The notes beneath the pieces were generated by a model. That model saw nothing but the letters and a program-made list of their open reading frames with translations, made no database searches and was not told the origin of the DNA. Shown piece by piece: positions 15,911-22,303 of a DNA stretch of 38,305 nt. Origin of the DNA: a virus; the IMG/VR virus record IMGVR_UViG_3300035128_000027, positions 1 to 38,305 of that record; one strand, written 5' to 3'. Within the stretch, counting starts at the first letter, position 1. Every line of letters begins with the position of its first letter. The translations under genes and the position numbers were made by a program.

Positions 15911-16210
15911 ATGAGTGATAAAGTTAAAATAGGTGGTATTTTATATAGTATTTCAAAAATTAAAGATTTAGCTAGGGATAAAGGTCATTTAGGCGAATGT
16001 TGCGGTAATAATGCAACCATCAATTTAGATGATAATCTACAGCCAGATATTGAAAGAAAAGTATTATTGCATGAAATTATTGAAGCGATTAACTTTGAAT
16101 TTGAATTAAATTTAGAACATAATAAAATTTCTGTTTTAGAAAGTACATTATATCAGGTGATAATAGATAATAAAGAATTAATAAAAAGTTTTTGGAAGGT
16201 TGATGATTAA
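15911..16210 (+). CDS. metallopeptidase-like phage protein (HEIIEAI motif)
   Basis: A 99-residue protein with the pattern LLHEIIEAINFEFELNLEHNKISVLESTLYQVIIDN, common in small phage proteins related to zincin peptidases. The usual HExxH is HExxE here, so a complete canonical zinc site is not visible; the later H in LEH might contribute. It may be a reduced or non-peptidase relative. AGAAAGGTG precedes ATG 15911. Function in the phage is unknown. Confidence 0.65.
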   Translation: MSDKVKIGGILYSISKIKDLARDKGHLGECCGNNATINLDDNLQPDIERKVLLHEIIEAINFEFELNLEHNKISVLESTLYQVIIDNKELIKSFWKVDD

Positions 16211-16211
16211 T

Positions 16212-16415
16212 ATGAAACTTAAAATTGATGATGATTTTTTTGAAAGTATAAAAGATTGTGAGTTTGATATTTGTAAACAGTTAAAATTAACATTGCCAGA
16301 ATTTCATAATAAATTATCAACTGGAGAATTAAATATTTTTGAATTAACAACTGTATTGCATTATTTAAGGATGGATTTTGATACTTTTGTAAACTATTAT
16401 GGATTATATAATTAA
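16212..16415 (+). CDS. hypothetical small protein, possible HTH-like
   Basis: A 67-residue acidic helical protein (ICKQLKLTLPEFHNKLSTGELNIFELTTVLHYLRMDFDTF). The spacing of helices resembles a truncated XRE-type helix-turn-helix, but no strong basic recognition helix is seen. The start is uncertain: ATG 16212 has GGAAGG twelve bases upstream, while ATG 16203 is only three bases from it. Function unknown. Confidence 0.5.
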   Translation: MKLKIDDDFFESIKDCEFDICKQLKLTLPEFHNKLSTGELNIFELTTVLHYLRMDFDTFVNYYGLYN

Positions 16416-16433
16416 TATGAAAGGAATGGTTAA

Positions 16434-16685
16434 ATGGTAGATGATAGAGCATTTGAAATGTTAAATACTAATGTTGAAAATCTTCAAAATGAAGTTAGGA
16501 GTGGATTTAAATCTGTTAATGAAAAACTTGACGGAATGGTAGATAAAGAATTATGTAAAACATTTAGATCCACGTGTAACAATAAACAAGAATGGTCAAT
16601 AAAAAAAATTACTGCTGTTAGTGGAGCTATAGCAGCAGTAGGCAGTATTTTAATAGGATTGGCTAAAATACTATTTGGAGGTTAA
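16434..16685 (+). CDS. small coiled-coil protein with C-terminal membrane anchor
   Basis: An 83-residue protein. Residues 1-35 are an amphipathic coiled-coil helix (LNTNVENLQNEVRSGFKSVNEKLDGMV); residues about 57-82 are hydrophobic (ITAVSGAIAAVGSILIGLAKILFGG). The layout is that of XhlA-like small phage membrane proteins, but this copy sits in the early region, not next to the holin. An early role at the membrane is possible (replication anchoring or exclusion of other phages). AAAGGAA precedes ATG 16434. Confidence 0.65.
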   Translation: MVDDRAFEMLNTNVENLQNEVRSGFKSVNEKLDGMVDKELCKTFRSTCNNKQEWSIKKITAVSGAIAAVGSILIGLAKILFGG

Positions 16686-16687
16686 TT

Positions 16688-16855
16688 ATGTTTCATTGTA
16701 AGACATGTTTCGGAAAAAAATTTTATATTAAAAAAGTAGGTCCCCATATTGGTTTATATTGTTATAGTTGCGGACAATTTTTAAAATGGGGAAAACAATC
16801 TGATATTGATTTATTAAGAGTTAGAAAACAATTAGAAGAAGAAAACACAAAATAA
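16688..16855 (+). CDS. zinc-ribbon microprotein, 55 aa
   Basis: A 55-residue protein with two CxxC pairs (CKTC near residue 4 and CYSC near residue 25), giving a zinc ribbon with a basic middle, then a charged helix (DIDLLRVRKQLEEEN). It follows the membrane-anchored protein by two bases and ends just before a strong terminator. Such phage zinc ribbons usually bind nucleic acid or partner proteins; the partner is unknown. Confidence 0.65.
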   Translation: MFHCKTCFGKKFYIKKVGPHIGLYCYSCGQFLKWGKQSDIDLLRVRKQLEEENTK

Positions 16856-16864
16856 ATTATTTCG

Positions 16865-16893
16865 TAGCTGCTGCGGTTGCAGCTATTTTTTTT
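16865..16893 (+). terminator. rho-independent terminator of early operon 1
   Basis: TAGCTGC (16865-16871), loop TGCGGTT, GCAGCTA (16879-16885), then eight consecutive T residues: a textbook intrinsic terminator ten bases after the zinc-ribbon gene. Confidence 0.9.
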
Positions 16894-16913
16894 AATTTTT
16901 ATTCATAAAACCA

Positions 16914-16942
16914 TTGACTTATACGTATAAACCATGTATAAT
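16914..16942 (+). promoter_or_regulatory. promoter of early operon 2 with palindromic operator
   Basis: TTGACT (16914-16919) and TATAAT (16937-16942) are 17 bases apart. The perfect palindrome TTATACGTATAA (16919-16930) fills the spacer next to the -35 box, which suggests control by a dimeric repressor. It follows the terminator at 16865 and drives the second early operon. Confidence 0.78.
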
Positions 16943-16975
16943 ATAAATATAGTAAAGAAAACGGAGGGAATTTAA

Positions 16976-17356
16976 ATGACAAAATATAAATGTGTTATAA
17001 CAAGTTTGATAATGGTAAAGGCTCATAAACTAACTAAAGCAATGGTTGAACATGATGACAGTTTAGATTATAGGTTACAACTTTCAATAAACATTAGATA
17101 TTTTTTAGAATCAGAAAAAGAAAGCTGGAAAAGAAATCAAGAAAATAAACTATTAAGAAATAAAGCTTTAAAGTGGATTGAACAGTATATTAAACATGGA
17201 GAAAATATCCACAGCGAAGAAATGAAAATGATTTTAAATCAAATGAATTATGACTTAATGATAAATAAATTTTATTGGGGACAAAGTTATAATAAATGGC
17301 ATTTGGCTAATAGCCTAGTTTGTCACCATAGAAGAAATATTAAAATGTGGGCATAG
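16976..17356 (+). CDS. hypothetical phage protein, 126 aa
   Basis: A 126-residue helical protein, first in early operon 2, with ACGGAGGG before ATG 16976. Its N-terminus (SLIMVKAHKLTKAM...DYRLQLSINIRYFL) resembles a short repeated motif found in many small Firmicutes phage proteins (IMKxAHxL...YRxxLSxxL), whose role is unknown to me. The middle is charged and the C-terminus has clustered H and W (CHHRRNIKMW). Confidence 0.6.
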   Translation: MTKYKCVITSLIMVKAHKLTKAMVEHDDSLDYRLQLSINIRYFLESEKESWKRNQENKLLRNKALKWIEQYIKHGENIHSEEMKMILNQMNYDLMINKFYWGQSYNKWHLANSLVCHHRRNIKMWA

Positions 17357-17380
17357 TCCCACATTGAAAGAAGGTATCAA

Positions 17381-17569
17381 ATGTTAAAATGTTGGAATTG
17401 TAAATATAATAAAGCTATGAGTAAAGGATCATTAACACCAGGTGGTAAACAAATTTATATTATCACCTGTACAAAAGAAAGTATATGTTTTAGTATTCCC
17501 TTTGATGGTCATATATCAGATCTACCATGTTATGAAAGAGGTGAAAATATTTTAAATGAATCTAAATGA
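17381..17569 (+). CDS. cysteine-rich small protein, 62 aa
   Basis: A 62-residue protein with CWNC near the start, then single cysteines in TCTKESICF and LPCYERGE. It probably binds zinc through four of them. Function unknown. GAAGG precedes ATG 17381; the end overlaps the next small gene by 14 bases. Confidence 0.6.
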   Translation: MLKCWNCKYNKAMSKGSLTPGGKQIYIITCTKESICFSIPFDGHISDLPCYERGENILNESK

Positions 17570-17723
17570 ATTAAATAAATTAGGTCAAAAAGTAAGCAAA
17601 ATTACAAAAAAGATATCAGATGTAAATGCAATTAATGAAGTGACAAAAGGTAATACAAGACCTGTTAAAAGAAAGCTAAAAAATAAAATAAAAAATAAAT
17701 TATGGCAAAAATTAGGAGGTTGA
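17556..17723 (+). CDS. very basic microprotein, 55 aa
   Basis: A 55-residue protein rich in lysine and arginine (KVSKITKKISD, RPVKRKLKNKIKNKLWQKL), suited to binding nucleic acid. It starts at ATG 17556 inside the preceding gene, with GAGGTG about 12 bases upstream; its last codons (GGAGGT) form the ribosome site of the next gene. Function unknown. Confidence 0.5.
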   Translation: MNLNELNKLGQKVSKITKKISDVNAINEVTKGNTRPVKRKLKNKIKNKLWQKLGG

Positions 17724-17727
17724 TTAA

Positions 17728-17862
17728 ATGGGTTGGTTAAAGACTATGTATGAAGTTTTAAAACATAAAGATTTAGATACTTATACATGTTGTGATAATC
17801 CAATAATAGTAACTGTAAACGATAATACATACTGTCAAAATTGTGGTACTGAATATAAATGA
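17728..17862 (+). CDS. zinc-ribbon microprotein, 44 aa
   Basis: A 44-residue protein with CC near residue 21 and CQNC near residue 36, consistent with a minimal zinc ribbon (TCCDNP...YCQNCGTEYK). GGAGG precedes ATG 17728. It is the third cysteine-rich microprotein within about 1.2 kb. Confidence 0.5.
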   Translation: MGWLKTMYEVLKHKDLDTYTCCDNPIIVTVNDNTYCQNCGTEYK

Positions 17863-17871
17863 GGTGAAAAA

Positions 17872-18036
17872 ATGGAAAAAGCAAAAAATAAAACTATTAC
17901 TATTTATCCATCAGCACAAAAACTTCTAACAGAATTGGGTAAAAAATTAAAATTATCAGATAGTAGAATTATTGATTTGGCAATTACTCAATATCATGAA
18001 AAAGAAATTAATAAAAATAGAAAGGGTGTTTTATAA
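17872..18036 (+). CDS. ribbon-helix-helix-like small protein, 54 aa
   Basis: A 54-residue protein: a beta strand TITIYP, helix SAQKLLTELGKKLKL, turn SDS, helix RIIDLAITQYHEKE. This fits the Arc/CopG ribbon-helix-helix fold, a dimeric DNA binder. It is a candidate repressor for one of the palindromic operators. Its stop overlaps the ATG of the ERF gene (TAATG), so the two are coupled. Confidence 0.6.
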   Translation: MEKAKNKTITIYPSAQKLLTELGKKLKLSDSRIIDLAITQYHEKEINKNRKGVL

Positions 18037-18773
18037 TGGCGAATACAGCAGCAGAACAAAAGAAAACTATAACATTAAATCAAAAAATATTTGAAATCTC
18101 TGAATTATTAGAAATTACTAAGGATAAGTCAAAATCAGGACATTACAGATTTTATAATATTGAGGACGTTTTAACCATTCTTAAACCGTTATTACATGAA
18201 AGACGGTTACTATTAAGATTTAAACATGGCGGTATAAGAGACAACATATATAATTTATGTCTGGAAGTAATTGATTTAGAAACTAATGAAAAGATAGAAG
18301 ATGAAGATTCTCAATTAATTGATGTTAACCCAAAAGTAATGAGCCTAGCACAATCAGTAAATGTAAGTAAAACATTTTTAAAGAAAAATTTATTGAATAA
18401 TTTATTTAATATAAAAGAACCTGATCCAGATTATGATCCAACACAACCACCAAAACCAAAAACACCACAGCAAACACCTAATGATAAACCACAAACACCG
18501 ACACAACCATCAAAACCAAATGATAAAAAAGCAACTGAAGGTCAACTAAAAAGATATTTTGCTATAGCTAAGAGTAGAGAAGTAGATGTCGCTTATATGG
18601 ATGAATTAATATTAAAGGCATTTAATTTAGCCAAAAAAGAAGATTGGCTGATGAATGATTATAATAAATTTATGGAATATTTTGCTGGGGATGATAAAAA
18701 GAATATCAAAGGTCATAGTAATGAAGAAACTATTAGTATGTTAATTAAGAAGGAAAAATCTAAAAAAAAATAA
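18036..18773 (+). CDS. erf: ERF-family single-strand annealing protein
   Basis: A 245-residue recombinase. Residues about 12-125 show the ERF pattern: GHYRFYNIEDVLTILKPLL, LEVIDLETNEKIE and LAQSVNVSKTFLKKNLLNNLFNIKEPDPD, which corresponds to the AQ.yG.aqTYa.RyaL...gi..dD signature. A proline/threonine-rich linker (about 130-165) leads to a C-terminal helical domain (TEGQLKRYFAIAKSREVD...) seen in many ERF proteins. It would anneal complementary strands during replication-linked recombination, probably with the RecD2-like helicase and ERCC4 nuclease. Confidence 0.85.
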   Translation: MANTAAEQKKTITLNQKIFEISELLEITKDKSKSGHYRFYNIEDVLTILKPLLHERRLLLRFKHGGIRDNIYNLCLEVIDLETNEKIEDEDSQLIDVNPKVMSLAQSVNVSKTFLKKNLLNNLFNIKEPDPDYDPTQPPKPKTPQQTPNDKPQTPTQPSKPNDKKATEGQLKRYFAIAKSREVDVAYMDELILKAFNLAKKEDWLMNDYNKFMEYFAGDDKKNIKGHSNEETISMLIKKEKSKKK

Positions 18774-18805
18774 TAAAGTGTAAATGTGGAGGTACAATCC
18801 ATATT

Positions 18806-18931
18806 ATGATTATTAAAGGTCACGTATCACATGGGATTTGTGAAGATTGCCTAAAAAATATGGTTTTACCTTCATATAAACTTTTTCAATGGTTTGATGA
18901 ATATAAAAATGAATATTTTTGTGAGGTGTAA
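18806..18931 (+). CDS. cysteine-rich small protein, start uncertain
   Basis: From ATG 18806 this encodes 41 residues (MIIKGHVSHGICEDCLKN...). In frame upstream, from just after the ERF stop, lie codons for KCKCGGTIHI. Those add a CKC that would pair with CEDC to make a zinc site, as in phage proteins of the pattern CkCG...G.vSHGiC..C. The biologically likely protein therefore starts near 18774, perhaps at a rare ATA or ATT codon with the ribosome site in the ERF gene. Function unknown. Confidence 0.45.
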   Translation: MIIKGHVSHGICEDCLKNMVLPSYKLFQWFDEYKNEYFCEV

Positions 18932-18933
18932 AT

Positions 18934-19098
18934 ATGAAAGAAAAAACAATATGTTTAGTTTCTGAAGATAAAGAACAAACCGTTATTAAAAAATTAATAC
19001 CCTTAGTACAACTAATAGATGATAATTATAGATTAGAAACTAAGGTATATGATACTGATAATCAAATTTGGTATAAGATATCGATATCAAAAGTATAA
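18934..19098 (+). CDS. hypothetical small protein, 54 aa
   Basis: A 54-residue mixed alpha/beta protein (TICLVSEDKEQTVIKKLIPLVQLIDD...IWYKISISK) preceded by GAGGTG. No motif recognised. It starts two bases after the stop of the cysteine-rich protein, within the same operon. Confidence 0.5.
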   Translation: MKEKTICLVSEDKEQTVIKKLIPLVQLIDDNYRLETKVYDTDNQIWYKISISKV

Positions 19099-19114
19099 AG
19101 GAGAATGAAAAATA

Positions 19115-19354
19115 ATGGCACATTTAACTTTTAAATTAAATTCTAATGGGAAAACAACTGTTAGAATAAGTAAAAAGTTTTATCCATATGAATTTATACA
19201 GTTTTTAAAAACAAAAAGCGATTTTGAATATAAAGAAACAAATAAAATAAATCATGTATTTGTTTATCTTGGGACTGTAGGAAATGCAGAATTTTATTTA
19301 AAAACTCATTGGTTAGTTTTTAGAAATATGAATAATAAATTAAAAATGAGTTAA
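19115..19354 (+). CDS. hypothetical protein, 79 aa
   Basis: A 79-residue basic protein, probably a small beta fold (HLTFKLNSNGKTTVRISKKF...HVFVYLGTVGNAEFYLKT). Function unknown. The leader AAAGGAGAATGAAAAAT before ATG 19115 is nearly repeated before the genes at 19646 and 19927, which suggests that neighbouring genes arose or were shuffled with their ribosome sites. Confidence 0.55.
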   Translation: MAHLTFKLNSNGKTTVRISKKFYPYEFIQFLKTKSDFEYKETNKINHVFVYLGTVGNAEFYLKTHWLVFRNMNNKLKMS

Positions 19355-19394
19355 TGGAATAATATGTAAATATTCCTAAGGAAGGTGTAAAATA

Positions 19395-19622
19395 ATGGAA
19401 AAATTATATTTCAGAGGTATACTTAATGGTAAAAAATATGAAGTAATTAAAAATGATTATTGGTTGAGATATTGTCCAGAATGTAAAACTAAATTGCATG
19501 GAAATAGTTATAAAGATTTATATGTTAATAGAACTACTAATTATAGTCAAGATATAAGCATTTCAATAGGCATGGAATATTGTTCTAAATGTTGTGAATT
19601 GTATATAAGAAATGATTATTAA
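19395..19622 (+). CDS. zinc-ribbon protein, 75 aa
   Basis: A 75-residue protein with YCPECKTKL (about residues 26-34) and YCSKCCELYI (about 62-71), the two knuckles of a classical zinc ribbon separated by beta strands. It probably binds nucleic acid or another protein. AAGGTG precedes ATG 19395. Role unknown. Confidence 0.6.
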   Translation: MEKLYFRGILNGKKYEVIKNDYWLRYCPECKTKLHGNSYKDLYVNRTTNYSQDISISIGMEYCSKCCELYIRNDY

Positions 19623-19645
19623 TATAAAAAGGAGAATGAAAAATT

Positions 19646-19930
19646 ATGATTAATGATAAAAAAAATGAAATTTTAAAAGAAAGTTTAGCAGTACAAAAAG
19701 AAAGAGTTAAAATCTTAATAGCTGATAATGAAGCATTAAGAGAAAATAATAAGGAATTATTGAATCAAAGAAATGAATATATGGAGCAAATAGAAGTTTT
19801 AGAAAATGAATCTTTAAAACTTCAAGCATTGCAAGAAGCTGGTGTAGATAATTGGGACGGTTATAGTTATGCAATGGATATTTTGGACGATTTAGAAAAA
19901 AACATTAAAAAGGAGAATGAAAAATTATGA
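19646..19930 (+). CDS. coiled-coil phage protein, 94 aa
   Basis: A 94-residue protein whose residues 5-60 form a continuous heptad-type coiled coil (KERVKILIADNEALRENNKELLNQRN...EVLENESLKLQALQ). A conserved-looking end follows: EAGVDNWDGYSYAMDIL. This type is common in phage early operons, but its role is unknown to me. Leader AAAAGGAGAATGAAAAATT. The stop overlaps the next ATG. Confidence 0.65.
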   Translation: MINDKKNEILKESLAVQKERVKILIADNEALRENNKELLNQRNEYMEQIEVLENESLKLQALQEAGVDNWDGYSYAMDILDDLEKNIKKENEKL

Positions 19931-20049
19931 AAGAAAACAGTGGGTCATCTAAAACATTTACGTGTAGTAAATGTGGTGCTAGAGTAATTACAACTATAAA
20001 AAAACTTATTGAATCGGGATTATGTTCCGATTGTTATAAGAAAAAATAA
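19927..20049 (+). CDS. zinc-ribbon microprotein, 40 aa
   Basis: A 40-residue protein with CSKC (about 13-16) and CSDC (about 33-36) in a basic background (VITTIKKLIESGLC), a minimal four-cysteine zinc ribbon. It starts within the coiled-coil gene's last codons (ATGA overlap). Confidence 0.55.
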   Translation: MKENSGSSKTFTCSKCGARVITTIKKLIESGLCSDCYKKK

Positions 20050-20073
20050 ATTAAAAGGAGATTAAGAAAAACT

Positions 20074-20325
20074 ATGAAAAGATCCAATAAAAGAAAAATC
20101 AACAGAAGAAACATAATAAAAAACGAAATTACACCTATATTTTTTAGAAAATTTGCAAGAAACTTCATGAAAAATAAATTCAATACAAATGAAATTCAAT
20201 TTGAATGGAGATCTCAACAAGTCAAATTAATAGGACCAAAAGCATTTTTAGTGGAATATAAAGCTACTAATAGAAAGCATATTGGATTAAAAGAAATTTT
20301 TGATGCTGGTATGATGAAATTATGA
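20074..20325 (+). CDS. hypothetical basic protein, 83 aa
   Basis: An 83-residue protein with a strongly basic N-terminus (KRSNKRKINRRNIIKN) and a beta-type C-terminal half (FEWRSQQVKLIGPKAFLVEY). It may bind nucleic acid. Function unknown. AAAGGAG precedes ATG 20074; the stop overlaps the next start by four bases. Confidence 0.55.
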   Translation: MKRSNKRKINRRNIIKNEITPIFFRKFARNFMKNKFNTNEIQFEWRSQQVKLIGPKAFLVEYKATNRKHIGLKEIFDAGMMKL

Positions 20326-20510
20326 GTATTAATGAAGCTAAAAATAATATAGGTAAAATGGTAATTTATAAACCATATGATGGATGCCCCAATCAGTTAT
20401 GGCAAACAGGGAAAATAAAAAGTGTAAATGAAAAATATGTATTTGTGCTATATAACCATAATACAATTTTTGGTGAAGCTACAAAACCAGAAGACTTAAC
20501 ACTATTTTAA
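20322..20510 (+). CDS. small SH3/KOW-like phage protein, 62 aa
   Basis: A 62-residue protein: EAKNNIGKMVIYKPYDG..., then WQTGKIKSVNEKYVFVLYN, then EATKPEDLTLF. The strand pattern is that of a small SH3-like barrel, and similar short proteins are frequent in Firmicutes phages. Function unknown. ATGA overlap with the preceding gene indicates coupled translation. Confidence 0.6.
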   Translation: MSINEAKNNIGKMVIYKPYDGCPNQLWQTGKIKSVNEKYVFVLYNHNTIFGEATKPEDLTLF

Positions 20511-20529
20511 AAGGAGATTTACAGAATAT

Positions 20530-20847
20530 ATGAGTGATAATAAAAGTAAAGTTAATAAAACATGTATATCAATTGTACTTTGCTTAAATGATAACCAGGA
20601 TGCATTAAATTGTTCAAGATTGATAGTAAAATTTAATGATGGTACACGTATTAGATTTAATATAGACATTGAAAAATCTTTTGATTTCGATCATTTAAAT
20701 GATATATTATTCACTAAAATTAAAGAAGTAGATATATTAGAAGATTATATAACATTTAAAGTAACTGAGTTTAACGATAATGATATATACGATATTAAAG
20801 TAATTAGATTAAATATTAAGGTCCTCAGTTTTTATTGGAGGGCTTGA
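20530..20847 (+). CDS. hypothetical protein, 105 aa
   Basis: A 105-residue, mostly beta protein (CISIVLCLNDN, SRLIVKFNDGTRIRFNIDIEKS, DYITFKVTEFN). No family recognised. AAAGGAG precedes ATG 20530. The last codons contain an imperfect inverted repeat (GTCCTC...GAGGGC), but no T-run follows. Confidence 0.55.
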   Translation: MSDNKSKVNKTCISIVLCLNDNQDALNCSRLIVKFNDGTRIRFNIDIEKSFDFDHLNDILFTKIKEVDILEDYITFKVTEFNDNDIYDIKVIRLNIKVLSFYWRA

Positions 20848-20877
20848 AATAAAAAAAATAAAAGGAGCGTTTTTATA

Positions 20878-21348
20878 ATGAAAAATTTTGAATTTGAATA
20901 TGAAGGTAAAAAATATTGGTATTCTAGGTCAATGGCTGTTGTAGCCGCTATTTATAGATATGAAAAAGGAAATGCTTATGTTTTAGCTAGTAAAAGAGGT
21001 GATAATGTACCTGATTTTAAAGGTCATTGGTGTATGCCTTGTGGATATTTAGATTTTAATGAAACTTTGAAAGAAGCAGCAGCCAGAGAAGTTTTTGAAG
21101 AAACAGGTTTTATAATAAAGCCAAATAGATTTGAATTATTTTATTTAAATGATGATCCAAAAGAGGATGCTAGGCAAAATATCACTGCACGTTTTAAAGC
21201 TTTTGTAGTAGATCCACAATTTAATAATTTAACAGCTCGATATTCAGAAAAAGAGGTAGACTATGTTAAATGGGTTGATATCAAATATATAGATGATTAT
21301 GAATGGGCATTCAATCATTATGATATCATTAAGGAACATATAAAATGA
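20878..21348 (+). CDS. Nudix hydrolase
   Basis: A 156-residue protein with a perfect Nudix box GX5EX7REUXEEXGU at about residues 57-79 (G in PCGYLDFNE, then REVFEETGF). A typical N-terminal strand region (AVVAAIYRYEKGNAYVLASKRG) and a C-terminal KEVDYVKWVDI segment follow the family. It cleaves nucleoside diphosphate derivatives; in phages such enzymes clean nucleotide pools, alter NAD or cap-like RNA ends, or remove alarmones. The substrate cannot be read from sequence. Overlaps the nuclease gene by four bases. Confidence 0.92.
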   Translation: MKNFEFEYEGKKYWYSRSMAVVAAIYRYEKGNAYVLASKRGDNVPDFKGHWCMPCGYLDFNETLKEAAAREVFEETGFIIKPNRFELFYLNDDPKEDARQNITARFKAFVVDPQFNNLTARYSEKEVDYVKWVDIKYIDDYEWAFNHYDIIKEHIK

Positions 21349-21857
21349 AAACTAATAAAATACTAACATATGACGAATTTATAAATAAAATAGATTATGT
21401 TGCAGTGGATCAACAAGAAAAGGTTAATTATTGGATCTTAGATTACTTTAGAAATAACAAAATTCCATTTAAGATCCAACATTTAAAAGCTGGGGATTAT
21501 GGGTTTTCTTTAAACGGAAAACCCCAAAAAATAATAATAGAACGAAAAAATTCACTAAATGAATTATCAGGAAATCTATCAACAGAAACAAAAAGAAATA
21601 GATTTTATATAGAATTTGATAAATTAGAAAATTGTGAAAAAGTATTATTAATAGAAAATGACTCCATAGATAATTTAATATCTGGAACTTATGGAACAGG
21701 ATTTAGTATAAATAGTTATATAGCAAATTTAATATTACTTCTAAAACGAAAAAATATACAACTATTTTTTATTAATAGATATAACATGGGTTTTTGGATA
21801 TTGAAGTTATTCTATTATCATTATTATCAAAATAAGAAAGAAGGGATAAAACAATGA
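21345..21857 (+). CDS. ERCC4/XPF-type nuclease
   Basis: A 170-residue protein with the ERCC4 nuclease layout: VAVDQQEK near residue 19, LKAGDYGF near residue 48, then IIIERKNSLNEL near residue 66 and KVLLIEND near residue 100. The family motif is GDXnERKX3D; here the last aspartate is asparagine (ERK-NSL-N), followed by glutamate. It likely cuts branched or flap DNA, possibly as a resolvase. Partners in the same operon are the ERF protein and the Nudix enzyme. No HhH domain is attached. Confidence 0.8.
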   Translation: MKTNKILTYDEFINKIDYVAVDQQEKVNYWILDYFRNNKIPFKIQHLKAGDYGFSLNGKPQKIIIERKNSLNELSGNLSTETKRNRFYIEFDKLENCEKVLLIENDSIDNLISGTYGTGFSINSYIANLILLLKRKNIQLFFINRYNMGFWILKLFYYHYYQNKKEGIKQ

Positions 21858-22171
21858 ATACATTTGACATTTTAGTATACGTAAGTTATAAGGAATCACT
21901 TAATAAATCAAAATTTAGTAATTATCAAATGGTTGAAGATTTTGGCAAAGAAATAAAATGCCTAGAAAAACATAAATATGTCATTGAAAATATTGATTTT
22001 GAATTATTTACAGTGATATTAAAAATTAAATTAAAAATGGATGCACCTGGTGATATTAAAAAAAATTATAAAAAAATAGACTTAGTACCATATTTAATAC
22101 ATAGACCATTTCAGGCAATTGCTGAAAAAAGAGGAAAAGATTGGAAAATTACAAATTTAGTTATTTCTTAA
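21854..22171 (+). CDS. hypothetical protein, last early gene, 105 aa
   Basis: A 105-residue protein with alternating strands and helices (FDILVYVSYKESLNKSK, FELFTVILKIKLKMDAPG, VPYLIHRPFQAIAEKRGKDWKITNLVI). No family recognised. The ATG overlaps the nuclease stop (ATGA), so it may work with the nuclease. It ends ten bases before the bidirectional terminator. Confidence 0.6.
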   Translation: MNTFDILVYVSYKESLNKSKFSNYQMVEDFGKEIKCLEKHKYVIENIDFELFTVILKIKLKMDAPGDIKKNYKKIDLVPYLIHRPFQAIAEKRGKDWKITNLVIS

Positions 22172-22180
22172 TTGCTAACT

Positions 22181-22226
22181 AAAAAATGAACCTAGCAACT
22201 TTATATATTGCTAGGTTCATTTTTTG
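22181..22226. terminator. bidirectional terminator between early and late regions
   Basis: An A-run plus TGAACCTAGCAA (to about 22198) pairs with TTGCTAGGTTCA plus a T-run (22208-22226). The strong stem has A/T runs on both sides, so it can stop transcription from either direction. It sits exactly where the rightward early and leftward late operons converge. Parts of its stem recur in the neighbouring LPXTG gene. Confidence 0.88.
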
Positions 22227-22303
22227 CTAATTACAAATTTTTAATCTAGTAACTGTTTTTAAAATTTAGAATTTATGTGCATAATCATATTAATATAATA
22301 TAA

